A stretch of 64,000 nucleotides of DNA. Origin: Ascidia mentula (Eukaryota > Chordata > Ascidiacea > Phlebobranchia > Ascidiidae). Below the pieces are notes generated by a model that searched no databases, was not told the origin of the DNA, and was given only the letters and a program-made list of their open reading frames with translations. Shown piece by piece: positions 12,401 through 27,400 of the stretch; position 1 is the stretch's first letter, and each line of letters opens with the position of its first letter. Location: NCBI GenBank assembly GCA_947561715.1, contig OX387197.1:2795001-2859000 (forward strand), read 5' to 3'. The position numbers and the translations under genes are program-made.

Positions 12401-15400
12401 TTCACATGGTAACCAATGAAGGTCCTGTGTTTTGTATTTAATAGGGAATTTGAGATTCTGGGAAAATGGCCCATATTGAAGGCCGCATCTCTGTATTTCT
12501 ATGGAAAAGACTTTCCCGGTTGGGAATTGCCCTTCTCGAACTCCTGCGTAACAGAGTAAAATTGTGTGTAACAATGCAATGGGTCATGCATGGGCGCCAG
12601 TGTTTTGGTTGAGTGAGCGCAGATGAACAGGCTGTTGCCAGGGCGATTTTCAGCGTGATTGGGGCAGTTTTAGTTTGTTTTTCAGGGCTATTAGTCAGGC
12701 AGTAAATTGGTAGAGGGTGCTGTTGTACATGTAGCTGAAAAACTACCCAAATATTGAGGTTGATTTTGTGAAAAAATGAATCAGAGAAAGTATGTTCAAT
12801 TTGTGATTTTCTGTTAGTGCGGACCCTTGGCAAGGAATTGTGGCCAAATTTATAATCAAAATAACTACTTAAACTGCTCCCCCGGGGGCATTTTGACCCT
12901 CTGTTGGCCATTATTTTGGTCAAAAAAGCAGAAAAAAGTGTAGGTTTGTTTTGTGAAAAAATGAATCAGAGAAAGTTACCTCCATTTGCGATTAAGTGAA
13001 GCCACCAACCCTCCTCTACACAATTCATGAAGAATTAGATGTCTTGTAATTGTCTTGGGGCCCCACCGGGGCTGTTTGTACAACCCCTAGGACTGACAAT
13101 TTAGCAGTTAGCCTTTGCAAAACCCCCCAATGTGCTGTCTTAATGCAGCTGCAATCAATTTTTTTTCTGTTCAGCAATAGTAGCCCCCCTTCATGAGTCA
13201 TCAGACCCGGCGATTGTTTTTGGCAAACAAGAGAAACTGTAACCAGGTGCACAATAACAAATGACTTCTAAAACTCAATTTTTGGGATTTAATTGAGAGA
13301 TGCGGCCTTAAGGAAAAAATGAGATTTCTAAAATGGCACAATATAGGTCTAATTTTTCCTAAAGTGTGTAGACTTATGTATTTTGAAGAACACAAACTGC
13401 TTTGGAAGCTGCTCCAGTCACTCATTGCCACCTAGTGGGCACAAAACAATTTTTTTCTGATTTTTGCACATAAATCCTATGGTTGATTCTTGGGGCGCGG
13501 ACTATTAACAGGCGAAAAAAATTGCATGGCAGGCATGTATTCCTTGCATTACCATTCCGCAACACATTGCGCGTTTAATTTGTGTGAAACTTTGTGTGAT
13601 ATGTACCTCTTCCATCAAGGCATTGTGTACATATGCTTTCTCACCTACCGTGGTGTTTTGTCAGTAATCCATGCTTGTCAAAGTCCTGAATTAACTGTAA
13701 TTAACATTTTGCATGTTCATAACCAATGAAATGACATTATTTTGTAAATTAATCACTATATTTATTGCCACAGAGGGCAGTCGCTGCCATTCAAATGTTG
13801 CTTCATACTGAAAAACTGAGACACTTGGACCATCAGGACTGATGCAATTCATCATCACATTGTAGGTCTGTATTACACTAGTTTGTCTGTAAATAATTTC
13901 TAGTGTTGCTGTGCTATTAACTTTTATTAAATACATGCTTGGCTTGTGCTTTCAGGCCACTTAATTGCATCACTTTCATCTTGTTTTCATGTTTTTGAGA
14001 CACGTATGATTTTTTACCATATGCATGTACCTGACTAGCCTTTGGATTTTGGCTAATTACCATTTAATTACTTTAATTAGGCATGAGTACCTGCATGTGA
14101 GTGGTGCCTTGCAAGTTCTAGGATATTGTTGTGCATGTATATGAATGACTTTCTGTTTTGAAAGCACATCTTTCCACCCAGAACACACACTTGCTCTAAG
14201 GCTGTTGACTGGGCCATATACAGCACTGTAGGTGGTGTCACAAAAACAGCCGAAACTCTGGGCCCGCTGGTCAACCAGGCATAAAACTTCACATGGTAAC
14301 CAATGAAGGTCCTGTGTTTTGTATTTAATAGGGAATTTGAGATTCTGGGAAAATGGCCCATATTGAAGGCCGCATCTCTGTATTTCTATGGAAAAGACTT
14401 TCCCGGTTGGGAATTGCCCTTCTCGAACTCCTGCGTAACAGAGTAAAATTGTGTGTAACAATGCAATGGGTCATGCATGGGCGCCAGTGTTTTGGTTGAG
14501 TGAGCGCAGATGAACAGGCTGTTGCCAGGGCGATTTTCAGCGTGATTGGGGCAGTTTTAGTTTGTTTTTCAGGGCTATTAGTCAGGCAGTAAATTGGTAG
14601 AGGGTGCTGTTGTACATGTAGCTGAAAAACTACCCAAATATTGAGGTTGATTTTGTGAAAAAATGAATCAGAGAAAGTATGTTCAATTTGTGATTTTCTG
14701 TTAGTGCGGACCCTTGGCAAGGAATTGTGGCCAAATTTATAATCAAAATAACTACTTAAACTGCTCCCCCGGGGGCATTTTGACCCTCTGTTGGCCATTA
14801 TTTTGGTCAAAAAAGCAGAAAAAAGTGTAGGTTTGTTTTGTGAAAAAATGAATCAGAGAAAGTTACCTCCATTTGCGATTAAGTGAAGCCACCAACCCTC
14901 CTCTACACAATTCATGAAGAATTAGATGTCTTGTAATTGTCTTGGGGCCCCACCGGGGCTGTTTGTACAACCCCTAGGACTGACAATTTAGCAGTTAGCC
15001 TTTGCAAAACCCCCCAATGTGCTGTCTTAATGCAGCTGCAATCAATTTTTTTTCTGTTCAGCAATAGTAGCCCCCCTTCATGAGTCATCAGACCCGGCGA
15101 TTGTTTTTGGCAAACAAGAGAAACTGTAACCAGGTGCACAATAACAAATGACTTCTAAAACTCAATTTTTGGGATTTAATTGAGAGATGCGGCCTTAAGG
15201 AAAAAATGAGATTTCTAAAATGGCACAATATAGGTCTAATTTTTCCTAAAGTGTGTAGACTTATGTATTTTGAAGAACACAAACTGCTTTGGAAGCTGCT
15301 CCAGTCACTCATTGCCACCTAGTGGGCACAAAACAATTTTTTTCTGATTTTTGCACATAAATCCTATGGTTGATTCTTGGGGCGCGGACTATTAACAGGC

Positions 15401-18400
15401 GAAAAAAATTGCATGGCAGGCATGTATTCCTTGCATTACCATTCCGCAACACATTGCGCGTTTAATTTGTGTGAAACTTTGTGTGATATGTACCTCTTCC
15501 ATCAAGGCATTGTGTACATATGCTTTCTCACCTACCGTGGTGTTTTGTCAGTAATCCATGCTTGTCAAAGTCCTGAATTAACTGTAATTAACATTTTGCA
15601 TGTTCATAACCAATGAAATGACATTATTTTGTAAATTAATCACTATATTTATTGCCACAGAGGGCAGTCGCTGCCATTCAAATGTTGCTTCATACTGAAA
15701 AACTGAGACACTTGGACCATCAGGACTGATGCAATTCATCATCACATTGTAGGTCTGTATTACACTAGTTTGTCTGTAAATAATTTCTAGTGTTGCTGTG
15801 CTATTAACTTTTATTAAATACATGCTTGGCTTGTGCTTTCAGGCCACTTAATTGCATCACTTTCATCTTGTTTTCATGTTTTTGAGACACGTATGATTTT
15901 TTACCATATGCATGTACCTGACTAGCCTTTGGATTTTGGCTAATTACCATTTAATTACTTTAATTAGGCATGAGTACCTGCATGTGAGTGGTGCCTTGCA
16001 AGTTCTAGGATATTGTTGTGCATGTATATGAATGACTTTCTGTTTTGAAAGCACATCTTTCCACCCAGAACACACACTTGCTCTAAGGCTGTTGACTGGG
16101 CCATATACAGCACTGTAGGTGGTGTCACAAAAACAGCCGAAACTCTGGGCCCGCTGGTCAACCAGGCATAAAACTTCACATGGTAACCAATGAAGGTCCT
16201 GTGTTTTGTATTTAATAGGGAATTTGAGATTCTGGGAAAATGGCCCATATTGAAGGCCGCATCTCTGTATTTCTATGGAAAAGACTTTCCCGGTTGGGAA
16301 TTGCCCTTCTCGAACTCCTGCGTAACAGAGTAAAATTGTGTGTAACAATGCAATGGGTCATGCATGGGCGCCAGTGTTTTGGTTGAGTGAGCGCAGATGA
16401 ACAGGCTGTTGCCAGGGCGATTTTCAGCGTGATTGGGGCAGTTTTAGTTTGTTTTTCAGGGCTATTAGTCAGGCAGTAAATTGGTAGAGGGTGCTGTTGT
16501 ACATGTAGCTGAAAAACTACCCAAATATTGAGGTTGATTTTGTGAAAAAATGAATCAGAGAAAGTATGTTCAATTTGTGATTTTCTGTTAGTGCGGACCC
16601 TTGGCAAGGAATTGTGGCCAAATTTATAATCAAAATAACTACTTAAACTGCTCCCCCGGGGGCATTTTGACCCTCTGTTGGCCATTATTTTGGTCAAAAA
16701 AGCAGAAAAAAGTGTAGGTTTGTTTTGTGAAAAAATGAATCAGAGAAAGTTACCTCCATTTGCGATTAAGTGAAGCCACCAACCCTCCTCTACACAATTC
16801 ATGAAGAATTAGATGTCTTGTAATTGTCTTGGGGCCCCACCGGGGCTGTTTGTACAACCCCTAGGACTGACAATTTAGCAGTTAGCCTTTGCAAAACCCC
16901 CCAATGTGCTGTCTTAATGCAGCTGCAATCAATTTTTTTTCTGTTCAGCAATAGTAGCCCCCCTTCATGAGTCATCAGACCCGGCGATTGTTTTTGGCAA
17001 ACAAGAGAAACTGTAACCAGGTGCACAATAACAAATGACTTCTAAAACTCAATTTTTGGGATTTAATTGAGAGATGCGGCCTTAAGGAAAAAATGAGATT
17101 TCTAAAATGGCACAATATAGGTCTAATTTTTCCTAAAGTGTGTAGACTTATGTATTTTGAAGAACACAAACTGCTTTGGAAGCTGCTCCAGTCACTCATT
17201 GCCACCTAGTGGGCACAAAACAATTTTTTTCTGATTTTTGCACATAAATCCTATGGTTGATTCTTGGGGCGCGGACTATTAACAGGCGAAAAAAATTGCA
17301 TGGCAGGCATGTATTCCTTGCATTACCATTCCGCAACACATTGCGCGTTTAATTTGTGTGAAACTTTGTGTGATATGTACCTCTTCCATCAAGGCATTGT
17401 GTACATATGCTTTCTCACCTACCGTGGTGTTTTGTCAGTAATCCATGCTTGTCAAAGTCCTGAATTAACTGTAATTAACATTTTGCATGTTCATAACCAA
17501 TGAAATGACATTATTTTGTAAATTAATCACTATATTTATTGCCACAGAGGGCAGTCGCTGCCATTCAAATGTTGCTTCATACTGAAAAACTGAGACACTT
17601 GGACCATCAGGACTGATGCAATTCATCATCACATTGTAGGTCTGTATTACACTAGTTTGTCTGTAAATAATTTCTAGTGTTGCTGTGCTATTAACTTTTA
17701 TTAAATACATGCTTGGCTTGTGCTTTCAGGCCACTTAATTGCATCACTTTCATCTTGTTTTCATGTTTTTGAGACACGTATGATTTTTTACCATATGCAT
17801 GTACCTGACTAGCCTTTGGATTTTGGCTAATTACCATTTAATTACTTTAATTAGGCATGAGTACCTGCATGTGAGTGGTGCCTTGCAAGTTCTAGGATAT
17901 TGTTGTGCATGTATATGAATGACTTTCTGTTTTGAAAGCACATCTTTCCACCCAGAACACACACTTGCTCTAAGGCTGTTGACTGGGCCATATACAGCAC
18001 TGTAGGTGGTGTCACAAAAACAGCCGAAACTCTGGGCCCGCTGGTCAACCAGGCATAAAACTTCACATGGTAACCAATGAAGGTCCTGTGTTTTGTATTT
18101 AATAGGGAATTTGAGATTCTGGGAAAATGGCCCATATTGAAGGCCGCATCTCTGTATTTCTATGGAAAAGACTTTCCCGGTTGGGAATTGCCCTTCTCGA
18201 ACTCCTGCGTAACAGAGTAAAATTGTGTGTAACAATGCAATGGGTCATGCATGGGCGCCAGTGTTTTGGTTGAGTGAGCGCAGATGAACAGGCTGTTGCC
18301 AGGGCGATTTTCAGCGTGATTGGGGCAGTTTTAGTTTGTTTTTCAGGGCTATTAGTCAGGCAGTAAATTGGTAGAGGGTGCTGTTGTACATGTAGCTGAA

Positions 18401-21400
18401 AAACTACCCAAATATTGAGGTTGATTTTGTGAAAAAATGAATCAGAGAAAGTATGTTCAATTTGTGATTTTCTGTTAGTGCGGACCCTTGGCAAGGAATT
18501 GTGGCCAAATTTATAATCAAAATAACTACTTAAACTGCTCCCCCGGGGGCATTTTGACCCTCTGTTGGCCATTATTTTGGTCAAAAAAGCAGAAAAAAGT
18601 GTAGGTTTGTTTTGTGAAAAAATGAATCAGAGAAAGTTACCTCCATTTGCGATTAAGTGAAGCCACCAACCCTCCTCTACACAATTCATGAAGAATTAGA
18701 TGTCTTGTAATTGTCTTGGGGCCCCACCGGGGCTGTTTGTACAACCCCTAGGACTGACAATTTAGCAGTTAGCCTTTGCAAAACCCCCCAATGTGCTGTC
18801 TTAATGCAGCTGCAATCAATTTTTTTTCTGTTCAGCAATAGTAGCCCCCCTTCATGAGTCATCAGACCCGGCGATTGTTTTTGGCAAACAAGAGAAACTG
18901 TAACCAGGTGCACAATAACAAATGACTTCTAAAACTCAATTTTTGGGATTTAATTGAGAGATGCGGCCTTAAGGAAAAAATGAGATTTCTAAAATGGCAC
19001 AATATAGGTCTAATTTTTCCTAAAGTGTGTAGACTTATGTATTTTGAAGAACACAAACTGCTTTGGAAGCTGCTCCAGTCACTCATTGCCACCTAGTGGG
19101 CACAAAACAATTTTTTTCTGATTTTTGCACATAAATCCTATGGTTGATTCTTGGGGCGCGGACTATTAACAGGCGAAAAAAATTGCATGGCAGGCATGTA
19201 TTCCTTGCATTACCATTCCGCAACACATTGCGCGTTTAATTTGTGTGAAACTTTGTGTGATATGTACCTCTTCCATCAAGGCATTGTGTACATATGCTTT
19301 CTCACCTACCGTGGTGTTTTGTCAGTAATCCATGCTTGTCAAAGTCCTGAATTAACTGTAATTAACATTTTGCATGTTCATAACCAATGAAATGACATTA
19401 TTTTGTAAATTAATCACTATATTTATTGCCACAGAGGGCAGTCGCTGCCATTCAAATGTTGCTTCATACTGAAAAACTGAGACACTTGGACCATCAGGAC
19501 TGATGCAATTCATCATCACATTGTAGGTCTGTATTACACTAGTTTGTCTGTAAATAATTTCTAGTGTTGCTGTGCTATTAACTTTTATTAAATACATGCT
19601 TGGCTTGTGCTTTCAGGCCACTTAATTGCATCACTTTCATCTTGTTTTCATGTTTTTGAGACACGTATGATTTTTTACCATATGCATGTACCTGACTAGC
19701 CTTTGGATTTTGGCTAATTACCATTTAATTACTTTAATTAGGCATGAGTACCTGCATGTGAGTGGTGCCTTGCAAGTTCTAGGATATTGTTGTGCATGTA
19801 TATGAATGACTTTCTGTTTTGAAAGCACATCTTTCCACCCAGAACACACACTTGCTCTAAGGCTGTTGACTGGGCCATATACAGCACTGTAGGTGGTGTC
19901 ACAAAAACAGCCGAAACTCTGGGCCCGCTGGTCAACCAGGCATAAAACTTCACATGGTAACCAATGAAGGTCCTGTGTTTTGTATTTAATAGGGAATTTG
20001 AGATTCTGGGAAAATGGCCCATATTGAAGGCCGCATCTCTGTATTTCTATGGAAAAGACTTTCCCGGTTGGGAATTGCCCTTCTCGAACTCCTGCGTAAC
20101 AGAGTAAAATTGTGTGTAACAATGCAATGGGTCATGCATGGGCGCCAGTGTTTTGGTTGAGTGAGCGCAGATGAACAGGCTGTTGCCAGGGCGATTTTCA
20201 GCGTGATTGGGGCAGTTTTAGTTTGTTTTTCAGGGCTATTAGTCAGGCAGTAAATTGGTAGAGGGTGCTGTTGTACATGTAGCTGAAAAACTACCCAAAT
20301 ATTGAGGTTGATTTTGTGAAAAAATGAATCAGAGAAAGTATGTTCAATTTGTGATTTTCTGTTAGTGCGGACCCTTGGCAAGGAATTGTGGCCAAATTTA
20401 TAATCAAAATAACTACTTAAACTGCTCCCCCGGGGGCATTTTGACCCTCTGTTGGCCATTATTTTGGTCAAAAAAGCAGAAAAAAGTGTAGGTTTGTTTT
20501 GTGAAAAAATGAATCAGAGAAAGTTACCTCCATTTGCGATTAAGTGAAGCCACCAACCCTCCTCTACACAATTCATGAAGAATTAGATGTCTTGTAATTG
20601 TCTTGGGGCCCCACCGGGGCTGTTTGTACAACCCCTAGGACTGACAATTTAGCAGTTAGCCTTTGCAAAACCCCCCAATGTGCTGTCTTAATGCAGCTGC
20701 AATCAATTTTTTTTCTGTTCAGCAATAGTAGCCCCCCTTCATGAGTCATCAGACCCGGCGATTGTTTTTGGCAAACAAGAGAAACTGTAACCAGGTGCAC
20801 AATAACAAATGACTTCTAAAACTCAATTTTTGGGATTTAATTGAGAGATGCGGCCTTAAGGAAAAAATGAGATTTCTAAAATGGCACAATATAGGTCTAA
20901 TTTTTCCTAAAGTGTGTAGACTTATGTATTTTGAAGAACACAAACTGCTTTGGAAGCTGCTCCAGTCACTCATTGCCACCTAGTGGGCACAAAACAATTT
21001 TTTTCTGATTTTTGCACATAAATCCTATGGTTGATTCTTGGGGCGCGGACTATTAACAGGCGAAAAAAATTGCATGGCAGGCATGTATTCCTTGCATTAC
21101 CATTCCGCAACACATTGCGCGTTTAATTTGTGTGAAACTTTGTGTGATATGTACCTCTTCCATCAAGGCATTGTGTACATATGCTTTCTCACCTACCGTG
21201 GTGTTTTGTCAGTAATCCATGCTTGTCAAAGTCCTGAATTAACTGTAATTAACATTTTGCATGTTCATAACCAATGAAATGACATTATTTTGTAAATTAA
21301 TCACTATATTTATTGCCACAGAGGGCAGTCGCTGCCATTCAAATGTTGCTTCATACTGAAAAACTGAGACACTTGGACCATCAGGACTGATGCAATTCAT

Positions 21401-24400
21401 CATCACATTGTAGGTCTGTATTACACTAGTTTGTCTGTAAATAATTTCTAGTGTTGCTGTGCTATTAACTTTTATTAAATACATGCTTGGCTTGTGCTTT
21501 CAGGCCACTTAATTGCATCACTTTCATCTTGTTTTCATGTTTTTGAGACACGTATGATTTTTTACCATATGCATGTACCTGACTAGCCTTTGGATTTTGG
21601 CTAATTACCATTTAATTACTTTAATTAGGCATGAGTACCTGCATGTGAGTGGTGCCTTGCAAGTTCTAGGATATTGTTGTGCATGTATATGAATGACTTT
21701 CTGTTTTGAAAGCACATCTTTCCACCCAGAACACACACTTGCTCTAAGGCTGTTGACTGGGCCATATACAGCACTGTAGGTGGTGTCACAAAAACAGCCG
21801 AAACTCTGGGCCCGCTGGTCAACCAGGCATAAAACTTCACATGGTAACCAATGAAGGTCCTGTGTTTTGTATTTAATAGGGAATTTGAGATTCTGGGAAA
21901 ATGGCCCATATTGAAGGCCGCATCTCTGTATTTCTATGGAAAAGACTTTCCCGGTTGGGAATTGCCCTTCTCGAACTCCTGCGTAACAGAGTAAAATTGT
22001 GTGTAACAATGCAATGGGTCATGCATGGGCGCCAGTGTTTTGGTTGAGTGAGCGCAGATGAACAGGCTGTTGCCAGGGCGATTTTCAGCGTGATTGGGGC
22101 AGTTTTAGTTTGTTTTTCAGGGCTATTAGTCAGGCAGTAAATTGGTAGAGGGTGCTGTTGTACATGTAGCTGAAAAACTACCCAAATATTGAGGTTGATT
22201 TTGTGAAAAAATGAATCAGAGAAAGTATGTTCAATTTGTGATTTTCTGTTAGTGCGGACCCTTGGCAAGGAATTGTGGCCAAATTTATAATCAAAATAAC
22301 TACTTAAACTGCTCCCCCGGGGGCATTTTGACCCTCTGTTGGCCATTATTTTGGTCAAAAAAGCAGAAAAAAGTGTAGGTTTGTTTTGTGAAAAAATGAA
22401 TCAGAGAAAGTTACCTCCATTTGCGATTAAGTGAAGCCACCAACCCTCCTCTACACAATTCATGAAGAATTAGATGTCTTGTAATTGTCTTGGGGCCCCA
22501 CCGGGGCTGTTTGTACAACCCCTAGGACTGACAATTTAGCAGTTAGCCTTTGCAAAACCCCCCAATGTGCTGTCTTAATGCAGCTGCAATCAATTTTTTT
22601 TCTGTTCAGCAATAGTAGCCCCCCTTCATGAGTCATCAGACCCGGCGATTGTTTTTGGCAAACAAGAGAAACTGTAACCAGGTGCACAATAACAAATGAC
22701 TTCTAAAACTCAATTTTTGGGATTTAATTGAGAGATGCGGCCTTAAGGAAAAAATGAGATTTCTAAAATGGCACAATATAGGTCTAATTTTTCCTAAAGT
22801 GTGTAGACTTATGTATTTTGAAGAACACAAACTGCTTTGGAAGCTGCTCCAGTCACTCATTGCCACCTAGTGGGCACAAAACAATTTTTTTCTGATTTTT
22901 GCACATAAATCCTATGGTTGATTCTTGGGGCGCGGACTATTAACAGGCGAAAAAAATTGCATGGCAGGCATGTATTCCTTGCATTACCATTCCGCAACAC
23001 ATTGCGCGTTTAATTTGTGTGAAACTTTGTGTGATATGTACCTCTTCCATCAAGGCATTGTGTACATATGCTTTCTCACCTACCGTGGTGTTTTGTCAGT
23101 AATCCATGCTTGTCAAAGTCCTGAATTAACTGTAATTAACATTTTGCATGTTCATAACCAATGAAATGACATTATTTTGTAAATTAATCACTATATTTAT
23201 TGCCACAGAGGGCAGTCGCTGCCATTCAAATGTTGCTTCATACTGAAAAACTGAGACACTTGGACCATCAGGACTGATGCAATTCATCATCACATTGTAG
23301 GTCTGTATTACACTAGTTTGTCTGTAAATAATTTCTAGTGTTGCTGTGCTATTAACTTTTATTAAATACATGCTTGGCTTGTGCTTTCAGGCCACTTAAT
23401 TGCATCACTTTCATCTTGTTTTCATGTTTTTGAGACACGTATGATTTTTTACCATATGCATGTACCTGACTAGCCTTTGGATTTTGGCTAATTACCATTT
23501 AATTACTTTAATTAGGCATGAGTACCTGCATGTGAGTGGTGCCTTGCAAGTTCTAGGATATTGTTGTGCATGTATATGAATGACTTTCTGTTTTGAAAGC
23601 ACATCTTTCCACCCAGAACACACACTTGCTCTAAGGCTGTTGACTGGGCCATATACAGCACTGTAGGTGGTGTCACAAAAACAGCCGAAACTCTGGGCCC
23701 GCTGGTCAACCAGGCATAAAACTTCACATGGTAACCAATGAAGGTCCTGTGTTTTGTATTTAATAGGGAATTTGAGATTCTGGGAAAATGGCCCATATTG
23801 AAGGCCGCATCTCTGTATTTCTATGGAAAAGACTTTCCCGGTTGGGAATTGCCCTTCTCGAACTCCTGCGTAACAGAGTAAAATTGTGTGTAACAATGCA
23901 ATGGGTCATGCATGGGCGCCAGTGTTTTGGTTGAGTGAGCGCAGATGAACAGGCTGTTGCCAGGGCGATTTTCAGCGTGATTGGGGCAGTTTTAGTTTGT
24001 TTTTCAGGGCTATTAGTCAGGCAGTAAATTGGTAGAGGGTGCTGTTGTACATGTAGCTGAAAAACTACCCAAATATTGAGGTTGATTTTGTGAAAAAATG
24101 AATCAGAGAAAGTATGTTCAATTTGTGATTTTCTGTTAGTGCGGACCCTTGGCAAGGAATTGTGGCCAAATTTATAATCAAAATAACTACTTAAACTGCT
24201 CCCCCGGGGGCATTTTGACCCTCTGTTGGCCATTATTTTGGTCAAAAAAGCAGAAAAAAGTGTAGGTTTGTTTTGTGAAAAAATGAATCAGAGAAAGTTA
24301 CCTCCATTTGCGATTAAGTGAAGCCACCAACCCTCCTCTACACAATTCATGAAGAATTAGATGTCTTGTAATTGTCTTGGGGCCCCACCGGGGCTGTTTG

Positions 24401-27400
24401 TACAACCCCTAGGACTGACAATTTAGCAGTTAGCCTTTGCAAAACCCCCCAATGTGCTGTCTTAATGCAGCTGCAATCAATTTTTTTTCTGTTCAGCAAT
24501 AGTAGCCCCCCTTCATGAGTCATCAGACCCGGCGATTGTTTTTGGCAAACAAGAGAAACTGTAACCAGGTGCACAATAACAAATGACTTCTAAAACTCAA
24601 TTTTTGGGATTTAATTGAGAGATGCGGCCTTAAGGAAAAAATGAGATTTCTAAAATGGCACAATATAGGTCTAATTTTTCCTAAAGTGTGTAGACTTATG
24701 TATTTTGAAGAACACAAACTGCTTTGGAAGCTGCTCCAGTCACTCATTGCCACCTAGTGGGCACAAAACAATTTTTTTCTGATTTTTGCACATAAATCCT
24801 ATGGTTGATTCTTGGGGCGCGGACTATTAACAGGCGAAAAAAATTGCATGGCAGGCATGTATTCCTTGCATTACCATTCCGCAACACATTGCGCGTTTAA
24901 TTTGTGTGAAACTTTGTGTGATATGTACCTCTTCCATCAAGGCATTGTGTACATATGCTTTCTCACCTACCGTGGTGTTTTGTCAGTAATCCATGCTTGT
25001 CAAAGTCCTGAATTAACTGTAATTAACATTTTGCATGTTCATAACCAATGAAATGACATTATTTTGTAAATTAATCACTATATTTATTGCCACAGAGGGC
25101 AGTCGCTGCCATTCAAATGTTGCTTCATACTGAAAAACTGAGACACTTGGACCATCAGGACTGATGCAATTCATCATCACATTGTAGGTCTGTATTACAC
25201 TAGTTTGTCTGTAAATAATTTCTAGTGTTGCTGTGCTATTAACTTTTATTAAATACATGCTTGGCTTGTGCTTTCAGGCCACTTAATTGCATCACTTTCA
25301 TCTTGTTTTCATGTTTTTGAGACACGTATGATTTTTTACCATATGCATGTACCTGACTAGCCTTTGGATTTTGGCTAATTACCATTTAATTACTTTAATT
25401 AGGCATGAGTACCTGCATGTGAGTGGTGCCTTGCAAGTTCTAGGATATTGTTGTGCATGTATATGAATGACTTTCTGTTTTGAAAGCACATCTTTCCACC
25501 CAGAACACACACTTGCTCTAAGGCTGTTGACTGGGCCATATACAGCACTGTAGGTGGTGTCACAAAAACAGCCGAAACTCTGGGCCCGCTGGTCAACCAG
25601 GCATAAAACTTCACATGGTAACCAATGAAGGTCCTGTGTTTTGTATTTAATAGGGAATTTGAGATTCTGGGAAAATGGCCCATATTGAAGGCCGCATCTC
25701 TGTATTTCTATGGAAAAGACTTTCCCGGTTGGGAATTGCCCTTCTCGAACTCCTGCGTAACAGAGTAAAATTGTGTGTAACAATGCAATGGGTCATGCAT
25801 GGGCGCCAGTGTTTTGGTTGAGTGAGCGCAGATGAACAGGCTGTTGCCAGGGCGATTTTCAGCGTGATTGGGGCAGTTTTAGTTTGTTTTTCAGGGCTAT
25901 TAGTCAGGCAGTAAATTGGTAGAGGGTGCTGTTGTACATGTAGCTGAAAAACTACCCAAATATTGAGGTTGATTTTGTGAAAAAATGAATCAGAGAAAGT
26001 ATGTTCAATTTGTGATTTTCTGTTAGTGCGGACCCTTGGCAAGGAATTGTGGCCAAATTTATAATCAAAATAACTACTTAAACTGCTCCCCCGGGGGCAT
26101 TTTGACCCTCTGTTGGCCATTATTTTGGTCAAAAAAGCAGAAAAAAGTGTAGGTTTGTTTTGTGAAAAAATGAATCAGAGAAAGTTACCTCCATTTGCGA
26201 TTAAGTGAAGCCACCAACCCTCCTCTACACAATTCATGAAGAATTAGATGTCTTGTAATTGTCTTGGGGCCCCACCGGGGCTGTTTGTACAACCCCTAGG
26301 ACTGACAATTTAGCAGTTAGCCTTTGCAAAACCCCCCAATGTGCTGTCTTAATGCAGCTGCAATCAATTTTTTTTCTGTTCAGCAATAGTAGCCCCCCTT
26401 CATGAGTCATCAGACCCGGCGATTGTTTTTGGCAAACAAGAGAAACTGTAACCAGGTGCACAATAACAAATGACTTCTAAAACTCAATTTTTGGGATTTA
26501 ATTGAGAGATGCGGCCTTAAGGAAAAAATGAGATTTCTAAAATGGCACAATATAGGTCTAATTTTTCCTAAAGTGTGTAGACTTATGTATTTTGAAGAAC
26601 ACAAACTGCTTTGGAAGCTGCTCCAGTCACTCATTGCCACCTAGTGGGCACAAAACAATTTTTTTCTGATTTTTGCACATAAATCCTATGGTTGATTCTT
26701 GGGGCGCGGACTATTAACAGGCGAAAAAAATTGCATGGCAGGCATGTATTCCTTGCATTACCATTCCGCAACACATTGCGCGTTTAATTTGTGTGAAACT
26801 TTGTGTGATATGTACCTCTTCCATCAAGGCATTGTGTACATATGCTTTCTCACCTACCGTGGTGTTTTGTCAGTAATCCATGCTTGTCAAAGTCCTGAAT
26901 TAACTGTAATTAACATTTTGCATGTTCATAACCAATGAAATGACATTATTTTGTAAATTAATCACTATATTTATTGCCACAGAGGGCAGTCGCTGCCATT
27001 CAAATGTTGCTTCATACTGAAAAACTGAGACACTTGGACCATCAGGACTGATGCAATTCATCATCACATTGTAGGTCTGTATTACACTAGTTTGTCTGTA
27101 AATAATTTCTAGTGTTGCTGTGCTATTAACTTTTATTAAATACATGCTTGGCTTGTGCTTTCAGGCCACTTAATTGCATCACTTTCATCTTGTTTTCATG
27201 TTTTTGAGACACGTATGATTTTTTACCATATGCATGTACCTGACTAGCCTTTGGATTTTGGCTAATTACCATTTAATTACTTTAATTAGGCATGAGTACC
27301 TGCATGTGAGTGGTGCCTTGCAAGTTCTAGGATATTGTTGTGCATGTATATGAATGACTTTCTGTTTTGAAAGCACATCTTTCCACCCAGAACACACACT